A stretch of 41,934 nt of DNA from Emmonsiellopsis sp. PD_33 (GCA_032988165.1 JANTQF010000314.1:1-41934); one strand, 5' to 3'. Counted from the stretch's first letter, positions 1 through 11,873 are shown. Numbers and translations are program-made. The notes: a model not told the origin generated them from the letters alone.

Positions 1-103
1 CGGAAACAGTCAAGACGAAGGATGTAATAAACAGTCCGTTGGTATCCAACAAGGATGCTGTAAGCGATTCGAAAAGGCGTGAGAACCAGTCTGGACCTTC
101 CAT
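1..103 (-). CDS. possible 5' end of a protein gene running off the left edge
   Basis: On the minus strand an ATG at 103-101 opens a frame that stays open to the edge (34 codons). It encodes a Trp/Phe-containing start (MEGPDWFSRLF) and then a hydrophobic stretch (GLFITSFVLTVS) that could be a membrane segment. The frame is also open upstream of the ATG. The 5' flank is pyrimidine-rich and TATA-bearing, which suits a gene divergent from the F-box gene. The plus strand is also open here, from base 3 to a TGA at 138-140 (45 codons, hydrophilic, Ser/Asn/Lys-rich), so the end of a plus-strand gene is the alternative. The stretch is too short to decide or to identify. Confidence 0.3.
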   Translation of the reverse strand, partial: MEGPDWFSRLFESLTASLLDTNGLFITSFVLTVS

Positions 104-597
104 TGGCGTTGAAAATGGGGTTAACCCTGGCTGGATTTGAGTTATTTGGTTAGTTGGTGGGGTATTGCACTGTACATAATATCCCCCTTTTTGTAGACTG
201 CTTGCTGCATCGCACTACATGCCCCCCCATCCATTCACCCTTTTTATATAAACTACCACCAAGCGGCTGGCGTTTGCTGGGAAAGTGCTGGAACATTTTT
301 TCATTGTTTCCTTTCTTTCTTTTTTGTTTGTGACGGAGATCTGTTTTTCATTAATAGTTCCAAACCAGGTAGAGTCCCGTGATGGATCAAATCACGTGAC
401 CCATGGACCCGTTTTCCGCAACTCGGGACGGCGTCGCCGATAAATTCTTGTTAGACCTAATATTCATGGAATCCTCACTGATAGGACTTCTGAAACAAAC
501 AAAATATTGATAATGCTGAGCCCCCTCCACCTTCTCAGCAGCTACCCGATACTACGCCGCGGCCCGCAGGCTTGCCTAGCCCTACCCCTACCACAAG
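104..597. other. intergenic, presumed promoter of the F-box gene
   Basis: No credible coding frame. It holds a C7 run near 222, a TATA-like TTTATATAAA near 245, and a T/C-rich tract around 297-330. These are the usual look of a fungal promoter and 5' leader; no specific operator is recognised. Confidence 0.4.
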
Positions 598-2500
598 ATG
601 TTGCTGAGCCTCCCCTCTGAGATATTCGACATGATCATTGAAGAGGTAAGCCTACTATTAGACAACAGGAAGCTTTATTAATGTCTAATATTGGTCCGTA
701 GGTGAATCATGTTCAAGGTATCCGGAACTTGTGTCTGGTTTCGAAAGCCCTGCATAGACTCATGTTGCCGTTCTTGTACAGGAAATTCACAATTTCATGT
801 TCTTCTAGCATAGAGGATGGCTGGAAACTACATACCCCAATCTTTGTGAAGACGTACTTCAAAGAGGATGGAACCATGCATGTCTTCAATAGTCTCAAGT
901 TCACTAAGGATTTCGAGGTTGTTACTAGTACTGACTTCTGCGACTTGCCTCACGGCAAATACTGCCCTCGAGAGCTTCTTCCTCTCGATCATCTTGATCC
1001 GGGCTGTGAAATGCCTACCGATGATACTCCATATTCAAAGAAATCCATTATCAACAATATCCTGGCTATCATGCGTTATCTTCCCAAGGACTCACTACGG
1101 AGCTTTAGGTATGTCATTGAATATCGCCATGTGCCACTAGCGGTTGATACTAAATGCCATAGTTGGGATCTTGGATGTTCCGTACCGCCAGAAGTACTTG
1201 GTAACTGGGGTTACATTGTAGAAATTCAGAGTCGTATCACTTCATTGTCGCTCTTCGATCAAGGGCGATGGTGCCCGACTCATTCTGCTCCGCCGGCTGG
1301 ATTGTTCCAGTTGAAACATCTACGGCATTTCTCGTGGATCGGGGCGGACATTCCTGACAAATACAATGCTGACCTCCTCGGGGCTATCATGAATGCGGAC
1401 TTTTCAAACTTAGAATCGTTAACGCTAGCATTTAGTTTTAAATGTTTGTCTGTTAGTGTTGGACGACGAGATTCACTGGTGTTTCCCCAGCCAAACATTG
1501 CGATGTCTTTACCAAAGCTCCGGTTTTTATCCTTACAGTACATTGATTTAGGGCCGATTTGCAACGAACTTGCCACGCCTACATTTATCAGTGGACTCCG
1601 CACCCTCAAACTAACCTCCTGCGCCGGGTCTCTTTTACTTCTGGATACGGCTATCCGATCAAACTACGCTATAAATATTCGGTCATTCACACTTGCAATC
1701 CATTGCAAAGGCGATATGGAGGGGCAGCCGCGTGATGTTGTAGAACGATTCTTGGTATCGTTCGAGGGGTTGGAGGAACTTCATATTCACATTGCGCCTG
1801 ATAAGCCCTCCCATATAGTGCCCGCCGTTTGTAATGCATTTGTCCATCATAAGGAAACGTTGAGACGGCTCTCTTATTACCACACCGACAGACTAGATAT
1901 CAAAAATGATGACATCCATTACAGGCTGCCGTGTTATCATCTTGTGGGTACCATCTGCAAGGAGTTACGATTACAAAACTTCGGATTCAGCCTGCTTCCT
2001 GGTATCTTGGTACGATAGCCCCATCCTATCTCACAAGTCCATGAAAGAGTACTGAACTATTATTTCAGAAACAACAGCTAGGGCCCATCGCAGCAACCCA
2101 ACCCTTTAGATTCCTCTACCTGAGAACCGCGAACACTGTTGGAGCCCAGCTAAGGTCACATCTATACTGTGTCCAACCACTTGAAAATGACAAAGTCATG
2201 TTCACGAAGACGAAGTCGGGCCGGGATCCAATTACCGTGGGCAAAATTCTTAGGTTTGCTCAATGGGCCTTTGGGCCGACTGGGTTCCCCAAACTATCGA
2301 TATTTGCGGTCGGCTCATTCCAGCCGGGACAGAATTCATATCTCACGTTCTGTCGACGACAGGCACACGAGCCGTCGCTCGGCGAAGCCTTTCCTGAACC
2401 CAAATTGCTAGCGAAATACAATACGTTTCGTATGATGACTGCGAAAGATGATGTGCTTTGGAGTGATATTGAAGGAGGCCGCGATATGCTACTTCCCTGA
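598..2500 (+). CDS. F-box domain protein, three exons
   Basis: Exons 598-645, 702-2009 and 2069-2500 give about 595 residues. Exon 1 (16 codons) encodes LPSEIFDMIIEE, and exon 2 continues with NLCLVSKALHRLMLPFLYRKF. Together they are a canonical N-terminal F-box (residues ~3-45), the part that binds Skp1 in SCF ubiquitin ligases. The rest is a leucine-rich substrate-side region of the kind common in Aspergillus F-box families, ending with an LSIFAVGSF-like motif. Intron 1 (646-701) is GTAAGC...TAG with a CTAAT branch; intron 2 (2010-2068) is GTACGA...CAG with an ACTGAAC branch. Both are phase 0. Without intron 2 the frame stops at 2018 and loses 143 residues. The target is unknown. Such families are large and fast-evolving in filamentous fungi. 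It is convergent with the NACHT-ankyrin gene. Confidence 0.85.
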
Positions 2501-3333
2501 GGTTCTGGCTCCAGAGAGACTCTCCCCACTCCATTGTCATGGAGGGCAGACGCTTGAGTGTCAGCGCCTCCAACTCAGGAGATGGGGCCATTGTAACGAG
2601 AATGGGCGATTTGTCCGTGATCGACGTGGAAAATGGAGCATGAATCTCTCCAACGACGATTAATAATACTCAGCATGTTACACAATCGAACGCGTCAAAA
2701 TCTAGCCCTTGCCTCTTCGTGGTTTCGATTGATTCTCTCTGCACATCGCAAGATGACGAGGCCGATGATATACTCACGAACGCTGACTTGAGTCAACTGC
2801 GGTTTGCCGAATCAAATATATGCTAGAGCACGGAATTCTTTACAAAGCGAAGAGTTTTGGGGTTGAGATTTAGGGGTATTGCCTCTGCCTGTTAACCTGT
2901 TCGGGGGTTTTTCTTCTTTTTTTTTTCTCTTTCTACTTACGAGCCATATTCTATCCCTCATTTTATTCCCTAGCCTTCTTATTTTGATTTTATTTCCTTC
3001 TTTTTCTGTTGGACTGTCACAGAGAGGACAGAATTGCCTGATATAAGGCCCCGATACGACATCTTAAACCGTGCACCGGGTGCTGGGGAGCTGTCCATAC
3101 GTTGAAGTCACCGATTTATATCTATGTTCTTTTTAGATACGTTCAGAAACTCATTTCGGGTATTTATTGATTTATTTTTATCTTCGATAAATGCACTGCT
3201 CACAAAAGGACGAACCAGCTAATTTCGGTATCATTTACTTCGGGGTAGCTAAGTATAACGGGATTGTGTCATCATAGAAAACGAAGGGGGGGGAAGAAGG
3301 GGAGAATAAACACCCAACACCATTCCCAGAAAA
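2501..3333. other. spacer between two convergent genes
   Basis: It holds the 3' flanks of the F-box and NACHT-ankyrin genes. There is a pyrimidine tract with a T10 run around 2909-2935 and a G-rich run near 3285-3300. I see no convincing coding frame, RNA gene or repeat. Confidence 0.5.
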
Positions 3334-6054
3334 TCAAACCCAACAACCGCCCCCCTGATCAGAAGCATGCGCACCCCGATTAAGAAGCAGCTCTCTAATC
3401 TCAGGACCCGGAGACTCCCCTATTGCCGCCCTCCCATTATTATCCCTCGCATTAACATCCGCCCCCTTATCCAGCAACAATTTGACGACCTCAAAACTCC
3501 GCCCCATCACAGCCTCAGCTAGCGGTGCCCGCCCCAACCGTCCAGTCGTTTGCACATTTGCTCCGCAATCGAGCAGAGTCTCAACAGCGCGCTCGTGTCC
3601 ACCGAAGGCTGCTTCGCCTAGTGCTGTTCGCGAACATCCACAGTCCAGGTTTATATAGGCGCCTTTGGAGAGAAGGAACCGGATCAGCACTGTGTCGCCA
3701 ATGGATGCTGCGGCATGTAGCGCGGTTCGCCCGTATATGTCTCTGCCGTTCACATCCGCGCGGTGGTCGAGGAGGAGGGATACCATGTCTTTATCGCCAA
3801 GTAATGCCGCTTCACCGAGGGGTGTTCGTCCGAGCTGTTGTCTGGCTGCGGCTTCTTTCTTGGGGTCACTTGGGGATTCGTGGTGTTTTGAGCCTGCAAT
3901 GCCTAGCGGTGTGCCAAAGTGGATTCCCTTGTCGTCGACATCTGCGCCATGGGACAGGAGTAGGTTAACGAGTAGTCTGTGTCCTCCAGCCACTGCCTCG
4001 CCAAGAGCTGTTCGTTCAAATATATCGGTCGTCGGCCCATTGACATCGACTCCTTGTGCTATCAATCTTTTGACCAGCGTGACGTGTCCAGCGGAAACTG
4101 CTTCGCCTAGAACGGTTCGGCCAAGTATGCCGTTTCCTATCATATTGGGGTTAGTACCGTGAGATAACAGGATGTTTATGACTGCGATATGTCCTCCGAA
4201 AGCTGCTATGGCAAGTGCGTTGCGACCCTTCTTGTGCACGGCGTTGGAATCGGCACCACGGCTAAGTAGCAGTTGTACGCAGTCCGAGTGGCCTCCAGCG
4301 GCTGCCTCGATCAAGGCCGTGACACCAAATTTATCCGCCGCGTTAACATTGGAATCATGGCTGAGGAGAAGGCGCACTAGATCGGTGTGACCTGCAGAAG
4401 CTGCATAGAATAAAGCCTTTCGACCATATTTATCCATTCGTCCAACGGGCTTATGGATATTCAATGACCCGGGTGGTTCTGTAAGTAGTTCCTGCACCCA
4501 CGGGGTTATCCCAAGATATGTCAAGAGATGGAGGAGAGGTATATCGGCTTCCTCCCATCGCCGCTGTTTGGCTTTCCAGTAACTGTTCCACCAGTTTTGT
4601 CGGATCTGAGATTTTTCCCGGAAGAAGGGATGCGAGAGGTCCAACGCCTTCCGTAAATATATGGGAGAACGCCTTGCATGTTCTGACCAGTACAATATAG
4701 CATAGTCTAGGAACGAAGATTCCCAGGTTACCGCGTCGTCCTTGATGTCAACGACAGCATGCTGCAACGTGCTATTTTGGATATATTCGAAACAGGCCTG
4801 CGCCAGGTGTTTATTTGCCCCGTTCGCATGGATACGAAACATTTCCAGTGCAGGTTCCTGGTCTGGTGTTTCACGGATGAGGTAGTCCCTCAAAGTCTTA
4901 TGAACCAATTTAACTTTCTTATTGCAGACAACGAGAAGGGATCCGCACGCGGCAATATGGGCCACAAGAGATTTGGTACCTTCAAGAAGCTTTGGGGAAT
5001 GGGCCCTAATGGCTATTTCTAGTTCTTGTAAAGATAGGGGGCGACAGGCCATAGAAACCCACCCGAATATCACGGGGCGGATTGGATGGAATCCCCTCTG
5101 AAGCCCGCGGAATAATCGTTGATAGACCGAGTGTACGCCATCAGGCAAATCTTCGAGCGATTCTACCACTTCTGCGGTAGTCTTGAACGTGAACAGGTGT
5201 CTTAATACCAGGGAAGTCCACAGAAAGTTTCCTTTCCTGCTTTTGTCTAGAGTTTCCCGAACACGGTGACGAACTATATGATTGGTCTTCAGCTTCCTGG
5301 CTAATTCTCGTACTTTGGCGAAGACGAAAAACCGAAGGTCCTGTCGAATATGCGGGTTTTTGCTAGCGTTAAGGTCTATCGTTGGGACAGAGAGGCCAGG
5401 AATATCTTGTCCTGTCACTACCAGTCTGAAATTTTGCGGCACAGGCCCTTTGGGATGTGGGGAGAAAAGGTCCATAAGTTTCGATGCAAACGGGGCTAGG
5501 GAAACAGGATCGCATTCGTCAAGGCCGTCAATAACGCAGAATATCATAGGGATACCCGGATCCTCTAGGATGTTCGTGAACGTGGTCCAAAGCGCTTCTA
5601 GGGATATGGTTGTGAGCCATGCCTTCTCGTTAGTGTCTAGATGCGGCCATATATTCCTGGCGAGACTCGGACGCTTCTCGATGATTTGGCAAATCAGGCC
5701 TCGAAGGATCGCAATCGGCGTGTTCCGTTTGTCATCTTGATAATCGCAGAAGAAATGTAGCAGTTCCGTGCCTTCGTTTTGCACGGCTAGGGTTTGGATC
5801 TCCTCTATGATGAAAAGGGAGAGCATTGTTTTGCCCATTCCCGGAGATCCAGATATCCCAAGAATTCGATTCGCCGCGGTCCCCATCTGCATCCAATGTT
5901 CATAGATTTTATTCGATCTGATCCATTCACAAGTACCGGGTGTCCGTACGCCCTTCCAGCTGACGAGGTCACGATGCCCAGCGAAAGGGTGGGAAAGCAA
6001 GAGAGCTTTACGGCATGCCTCCGCTTCTGCCGCAGACCCTGGATCTCCGTTCAT
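3334..6054 (-). CDS. NACHT-ankyrin NLR-like (STAND) protein
   Basis: A single-exon frame of 906 residues. A short leader (1-20) precedes the pre-NACHT region typical of fungal NLR-like proteins. Walker A is GSPGMGKT (69-76) and Walker B is FCVIDGLDECD (172-182), so the NTPase motifs are intact. A winged-helix-like linker region follows, and about 10-11 ankyrin repeats run from ~545 to ~895. The repeats share a recurring R-T-A/P-L-G-E-A core followed by a GGH turn; one near residue 725 is degraded. There is no recognisable N-terminal effector domain (HET, PNP, lipase-like), so it is either a bare NACHT-Ank protein or has an unseen 5' exon. Known relatives act in non-self recognition and heterokaryon incompatibility; that role here is inference. 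It is convergent with the F-box gene. Confidence 0.92.
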   Translation of the reverse strand: MNGDPGSAAEAEACRKALLLSHPFAGHRDLVSWKGVRTPGTCEWIRSNKIYEHWMQMGTAANRILGISGSPGMGKTMLSLFIIEEIQTLAVQNEGTELLHFFCDYQDDKRNTPIAILRGLICQIIEKRPSLARNIWPHLDTNEKAWLTTISLEALWTTFTNILEDPGIPMIFCVIDGLDECDPVSLAPFASKLMDLFSPHPKGPVPQNFRLVVTGQDIPGLSVPTIDLNASKNPHIRQDLRFFVFAKVRELARKLKTNHIVRHRVRETLDKSRKGNFLWTSLVLRHLFTFKTTAEVVESLEDLPDGVHSVYQRLFRGLQRGFHPIRPVIFGWVSMACRPLSLQELEIAIRAHSPKLLEGTKSLVAHIAACGSLLVVCNKKVKLVHKTLRDYLIRETPDQEPALEMFRIHANGANKHLAQACFEYIQNSTLQHAVVDIKDDAVTWESSFLDYAILYWSEHARRSPIYLRKALDLSHPFFREKSQIRQNWWNSYWKAKQRRWEEADIPLLHLLTYLGITPWVQELLTEPPGSLNIHKPVGRMDKYGRKALFYAASAGHTDLVRLLLSHDSNVNAADKFGVTALIEAAAGGHSDCVQLLLSRGADSNAVHKKGRNALAIAAFGGHIAVINILLSHGTNPNMIGNGILGRTVLGEAVSAGHVTLVKRLIAQGVDVNGPTTDIFERTALGEAVAGGHRLLVNLLLSHGADVDDKGIHFGTPLGIAGSKHHESPSDPKKEAAARQQLGRTPLGEAALLGDKDMVSLLLDHRADVNGRDIYGRTALHAAASIGDTVLIRFLLSKGAYINLDCGCSRTALGEAAFGGHERAVETLLDCGANVQTTGRLGRAPLAEAVMGRSFEVVKLLLDKGADVNARDNNGRAAIGESPGPEIRELLLNRGAHASDQGGGCWV

Positions 6055-7392
6055 GTTTGACGCTCAGTGTACCGACGTTTTGGGTGGGCGGCGCAAAACG
6101 GTTTCGTGGTCGACATGGTAATGCATTTTGTATCCAACAGAAGAATGATGAGTTGCTTCGTTTCCCGACCCTCCTTGTCACGAATAGCTGATGTTGTGAG
6201 ATGCGTTGTGCAAGGCGAATCCTGCGTCTGCCTCTAAGTCCGCCTCGGATGAGGGGTAAGGCTTTCTCCTCGTATCTCTGACTCGTCATCCACCAATAGT
6301 ACTGCTGCTTTTTTTTAGTTGTTGGTTGAAGGGATGTCGGAATAAGGTTGACACTAGGCGCTTGGCATGCCTTGGCATTGGTGGAGTCGTCGGGATTTGG
6401 CCAATAAAATAACAAGGCGGTTTTTAGTTGGATGATGAGAGGACTATAAATATCACCTATTCCCCCCGAAGTCTTGCTTCCCCCTGAAAACGGCCCAATC
6501 CTTTGGCTGTATTCAGGGGAAATACCACTCTTCGATATTTTAAACACTGCACCATAACTTTTAGCACTACACTCTTCTAATAGATATAATACGGCCTAGA
6601 ATTGGCCTCTTATAGTTCCTATACCAGCCCGTTATGAGGAAGTCGGCCAAATTCTGGTCAAAGTGGTGCTGTAATAGTTGTGCTACTCTCTTATGTCACG
6701 TAGATAGTTATCAGAAAGAGTAACGAAAAAAATTAGAATGAACAGGAAAGAAGATAAAAAGTAGTAATAAGTTTTATTATCAGTCGAAAGTTAGTCATTA
6801 AATGATCTCGCTGAACAGTTGACAGTCAAACATTAAGTATGTACATATAATATCTTCCAAGTGAAGGTCAAACGGGTTAGAAGGATCAGGAGGATTGGGA
6901 GAATCAGATTTGCCGAGTGAATTCAATGAATGGGTTACGATTTCGAGGCATCACACAAACGAGAGTAAAGAAGATAGAACAAACAAAATAGGATGAATGG
7001 CCCTTCCTTTGTCTTTCGAACGGCAAGAGGGATATTAGCTGCCTTCACGCTCTCCTACACGAAACGGAAATCGAGCCGCGTTGTGAGCAGCGCCGGCTGC
7101 CGATACTTCGCCATGTTCCAGGCCAGGCGGCCGTCATGCGAACGCCGGACGAGTCTGCGATATCCATAGATCCGGTAATGATGTAGGGGGCCCCATTTTG
7201 ATGGAGACGGGTTTTAAGCAAAGTAGGGGGCCGACTCTCTGGATATGGTAATGCAGCAGCCAGTCAGAGCTGGCTATGTTGAGACCCATAATTCTCCTGC
7301 ATGATATCTAGCTCTAGTAGCTTGGAAGCCTGTTAGGAATCGCCATCCTATGTAATAAAGTTGTAGTTGGTAGTTTGTGATGCTGCTAGTTA
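6055..7392. other. upstream region of the NACHT-ankyrin gene
   Basis: Minus-strand frames of up to ~180 codons (6008-6547) show no domain and look like leader or chance reading. 6550-6990 is AT-rich. A GC-richer patch at ~7080-7215 has coding-like minus-strand frames (for example one containing GAPYIITGSMDIADSSG) and may be debris linked to the pseudogene just upstream. No RNA gene was seen. Confidence 0.35.
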
Positions 7393-7695
7393 CTATTGGA
7401 AGAGAAAGCCCTGATACTCTCGGAAATCTGTGAATCGATTGAATGTCGGAGTCGCGGAGGGCAGCAACATGAAGTCGTCCCGGAGTCACGCAACAGCCGC
7501 AGAGGAGAATGTCGATGGGTTCCAGACGAAATGGGCTTTATCGAGGATCAACACATGCCAGTCTGAATCTTAATTTATATCGTGTTCCTCTGCTGGAAAT
7601 GAGGCCGAAAACAGAATGGCACGATCGGGATGAGGTTGCGGTGTTGAGGAAGGTTCCTCGTCCGAGGCAGGAATGTCAAAAAGCAAATGGGGCAT
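7393..7695 (-). pseudogene. decayed small gene with two in-frame stops
   Basis: From an ATG at 7695-7693 one frame runs 101 codons to a TAG at 7395-7393 and is interrupted by TAA (7572-7570) and TGA (7488-7486). Protein-like character holds on both sides of each stop: MPHLLFDIPASDEEP at the start, then WHVLILDKAHFVWNPSTF, then FNRFTDFREYQGFLFQ. Both stops are one C-to-T change from a sense codon (CAA, CGA), consistent with deamination or RIP-type decay. The family is not recognised. Chance coherence of a non-coding frame is the alternative. Confidence 0.42.
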
Positions 7696-10573
7696 GGTGC
7701 TGGCTTTATATCCGACGGTGTGGCTCGAGTAAAGGGTTGTCGACGCGTGAGTGAGGTTTGGATTGCGCTTAAATAGACTTAAAAGGTCTTCATTGCTGTC
7801 TTTGTCGTGCTTGCAAGGTTGGATAGACAAGGACAACGATGAGCTGTTGAGCTTGTTCTGCTGTTTGTCCACGCTGACTATGGCGCTTTCTCGCTACATG
7901 GTCCGTTACTACTGTGAAGTGACTGTTGGAGTATTGGGGTGCTTTTCTTAGCATCCATACTAGAGCTGGGGTTTCTAATTCAGAGGAGCTTTATATAGTA
8001 TCTATGAATGCGTTGATATTATAACAGTAGACTTTTTCTGCGACGACCTTGTTGGACAAACTCCAATGTATACGCTGTTTTACCCGCGAAGCCCGCGGAT
8101 AGATGAACCCGAATGGATTCCAACATTGGACTTGCGATTTTTTCCAATTTCGAGTTCCACTAATACTGGAACTTACCCCTTCAGTGAGTTCGGGGTGCTG
8201 ACTGTGTTCCTCATAATGTCCGCTTTAATTTCGTTTCCACATATTCCGTAGAGATCGAGCCATCAGGGAAGAAAATGAATATTCTTCAAGGATTTTTGCC
8301 ATATTGTCATAACTGCAAATGTAGTCGCAGAGGCATTGAGATGGGAAAATGAAGGAGAGAGACAGCCTAGGGGACACAGGTGTTCTTGCAGATGTAGACC
8401 ACACATCTCAAGGAAATTACTTTCTACTTCTCCTTGAATTTCCATTTCCAACCACCCCAACAGATGGGAATAGAATGGGACCCTGCAACCCTGATTTGAA
8501 GTAAAAGAAATCTGTTCTAGTATCATGCCAAACATCCTCTTCCAGATGTATCCTCTCTATATGGGTTATGGCGCCTCTTTTGAGCGCTGAACTTGCTTGC
8601 CTACCAGTTGGTCAATTCCATATGACTTGAGATTGCGAGTGAGCCAAACCGAAATGGTGAAGCAGAAATGTATGCTTTGATAAGTCTTGGAGAGAAGAGG
8701 AAGCGTTGTAGCCAACACTACGGCCTCTAATATTATTATCGGTTGTGTTTTGAAATAGGACAACAGTAAATCCTGGAATGTATATGCAGATTCTAACTGG
8801 GTTGGGATAGAATAAACATTGTCGCTTGGGATGTTTTCCATGTGTCTTCGACGTCAGGAACACTGAAAGGTAGCCCGTGTAATTATCCAGAGCCGTGGAA
8901 ATCTAGATTTCAGTAGAGTGTGCATAGCCAGCTGTCAGGCTATGGCAGATAGTAATGACTAGGTATGTGTTAAATTGGGGCTGAAGGGTCTTCGGTTTGT
9001 AGTGGTGAACTGAGAGGTGTAAGGTAGGTGTCTAGCAAGAAGGTCCATTTATACATACTGAGAACATGGTGCTCCATTAGCATAAGGGGTCTTAAGGTCG
9101 TCTAAGTAGCCAGACTTGACCCTGTTGAGACATTTTCAGCAGACACATATCTAGCAAAGTATGAACTAGGGTTCTGGCACATAATTGCCTCCTGTGCTGA
9201 TCATAAAGTAAGCACTGCTCACATTGTCATCAGATCCGGAAAATATGTTTAGAGGTACTAAAACTTCTGGGTGAATTTGTCGCTGATAGTGTCGTTACAT
9301 TCAGCCATTCTGTCACACACAAAAGCAATGTCACAGGCATTGGTCTCCCTCTTAGATAACCCATTCTCATCGTCTTGTCTCAAGTAGAGACGTCAACTTC
9401 AAAGCAAGAGCATAATTGAATCTCAATACTCAAAATTGGTCAACGAGGGTCGTATAGGGGAACATTTCGTTGACTGTGGCATTATGTGTGTGGCATCCGT
9501 CAGGAGATCAACTGATACTTATTTTCTTTTTAACCTTGGCATATACAAGACTCCTTGAATCCCTGAGCCAGAAAATGGCTCATTGGGGGCTGTCCGCTTA
9601 ACAGATATTCTAATAAATGGTTCTGTTTCGTCTCGTTCAGGGATAGATGGGGAAGATCGACAGAGAACACATTAAGTGCACTTGACCGCGCCCTAATAAC
9701 AGCTGAGATGTGTCATAAATATATTTTGTAATCTGCGTCAAAAAACCTCGAGGTTACTGAAAATGATACGCTCCCATCCCATCTGCCCTGTCTGGGTTTT
9801 GATGTTTCCCAAGATGTAACGTTGACTCCCGGATTGTTTGCCCTCGAGCGTTTTTTGATCCATGAATATGTCGGGGTGAGATCGAGCGAATATTAAGGGC
9901 GCAGAACATACGCCCTGGCTTGGTGACGTTGCAGAGTGGGCAAAAAGGCATCAGTCTGCTCTATTCAATATTAGACCATGCTCCAGACGCATGCTAGAGA
10001 TTTCCCCATACCCAATAGGGCCATATACCTTCATGTTCTCAACGACCAGACAACGGAGGACTTAATCCCAACTGGTTAAGGGGTGTAAGAATTCGCAGAG
10101 AAAATGTCGCTGAGCCAGAGAGCGAAGTGACCGCATCCACTTTTGACAAGTTGCTCCAAAAGTAAATAATGCCGAAGAAAGCGAATTGGCTCTAGATGAT
10201 TGGACACAAAGTAGACATGTAGGAGAGCCCGCCAACCCCGCCAGGACGGGGACCAGAAACAGAGTCTCATTCGGTAGTTCGTACTGCAGTCCCGATGAGA
10301 ACCAGCGCGGGATTATCCGCGTTTATGGTGCTGCACCAGTCTTCGTAGTACTAGTATGTATGTACTGTTGTTTTCGGGAATGACCCCATTGAGAGTGGCC
10401 CGTCCACTCCTCATCTCATAACATCCAACATCGAATTCCATGATCTTGGCCCCATTGATAAAACAAAATTTGGCTCGGGGCCACGAAGCACCGAGATTTC
10501 CTCTATATCTCTTCTTCCCTGGCTTCAAGCTCAGGGTAGTAACGAAGTATATTCTCTCCATAAATGGCTATCT
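7696..10573. other. non-coding or deeply decayed stretch
   Basis: Only short frames on both strands (for example 8263-8535 and 8566-8841 on minus) with no recognisable motif, splice pattern or codon signature. A small hairpin (CATAGCC...GGCTATG) sits near 8926. No transposon ends, tRNA or tandem array were found. Confidence 0.35.
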
Positions 10574-11300
10574 TCATTGACATTCCGGATGGGCCAGGAT
10601 TCGTTCAAGGGTTCCAGCATAATGTTTAATTGACCATTTGACTAAATAGGGGTAGACAATGCACACGTCTGGTTCTTTGATTGGGCGAAGTTGTGAAAAT
10701 AAACCATCACTCAAGTTTGTCTGTTTAGTCTGGGGAGGCCGGTCGGAGGGGGTGTGGGCAGGATAGGGGCGTGCGTGATGCCCAATATCCGGTGCCATTC
10801 TATACTGACGTTGAGGAACGCACGGAGGGTAACATCCGTTGTGCGGCTCAGCATATCAGGGGTTAGGGCATAGTGATGTGTATCTGTCTCGGTGGAGTGG
10901 CGTGGGACTTCAGCCGTCATGGAGATCCTGTAGTGTGTATGCGGTATTTCAGCTGGGTCCGAATTACTGGTGGTGGTTCGCGTCTGGCAGGGGGAATTCT
11001 GGGGCCGTCGCAGTTGTGGTGGAATTTTTTGATGGAGAGTCCGGGGTAGAGTGTCTTGATGATGTCCCTCACGTAGATGCCTTCCTTCTCTCTTCGAACG
11101 TCTATGATACGGCTTCGTACTTCCTCGTCAGTGATCCCGAAGTCGTGCGTTGTTGCTTGACAGGAGGAGGGGGCTGGCACTGAGGCGTTTGGTCCCATCC
11201 GATTCTGCAGTTGGGTTCTGTAGGGACTAGGGGGAGTCGATCTTGAAGCGTTTTTCAAAGCCTTAGCCCATCCATTGAGGGTTGTGTTGGGTATGGCAAG
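10574..11300 (-). pseudogene. coding-like fragments of an unrecognised gene
   Basis: Three successive minus-strand frames look protein-like. The first runs from ~11300 to 10917, lacks an upstream ATG, and contains FGITDEEVRSRIIDVRRE and IYVRDIIKTLYPGLSIKKF. The second is 10920-10711 (TTDVTLRAFLNVSIEWHRIL). The third is 10798-10574 (EPDVCIVYPYLVKWSIKHYA). They overlap in different frames and I could not join them by good splice sites, so a frameshifted remnant is more likely than an intact gene. Family unknown. Confidence 0.28.
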
Positions 11301-11620
11301 GCCAGTGTGGTGACGTTAAAAGCTATCGGATCCACCATGTTTCTGCTTCGGCTTTCAAATAAGAATCCAGATTCTGATGTATACCATTGTGTGTCTTTAT
11401 AGTGGAGTAACTTGAGCCAAATTGGATTTGATTAGAGATGTCCACCGATAGAAACACAAAGCTCCCGGTATGGTACTTTTGGGTTAGGCCGGAGAACATG
11501 GCTCATTGTGGTTGTAGACTTCAGTAGCAGCATTTTCTGATTTCTGTATTCAGCATCACCTTTGGCTTTATGCTGTTCATCATTATTCCCCTCTCTTGTT
11601 CCCCTGGCTCAATCTGTTTC

Positions 11621-11815
11621 TCATGGGTGGGTGGCGTGGATTTTGTCGAATGTCTCTTCTAGGACCTTGCGATTCTTAGGACCTAATGTGTAAACCTTGG
11701 GCACCGATGTGATACACAATGTCAACAATTTCCAACCATATAGAACCGTACACACCACCAAAGAGAGGGGCTGCCGGCAACGGCTCCAAATCCACAAGCT
11801 GTTCAGAATAGTGAA
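11621..11815 (-). pseudogene. possible C-terminal coding remnant
   Basis: A minus-strand frame, open from about 11815, ends at a TGA (11623-11621). Its last part, VYTLGPKNRKVLEETFDKI, has charged/hydrophobic periodicity like a real C-terminal helix. Nothing upstream joins to it convincingly and no family is recognised. Confidence 0.22.
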
Positions 11816-11873
11816 GTATGATTAGCGCAATTACACTGCAATACTCCAAGCATAAAGGAAGGGGTGGTTGACA

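Noticed and set aside
2010..2018. Stop of the F-box protein at 2018
   Set aside because: A GTACGA...CAG intron with a good branch site bypasses it and joins in phase to 143 further protein-like residues.
6008..6547. 179-codon minus-strand frame upstream of the NACHT-ankyrin gene
   Set aside because: No domain, low-complexity basic composition, overlaps the real start in another frame; more likely leader sequence.
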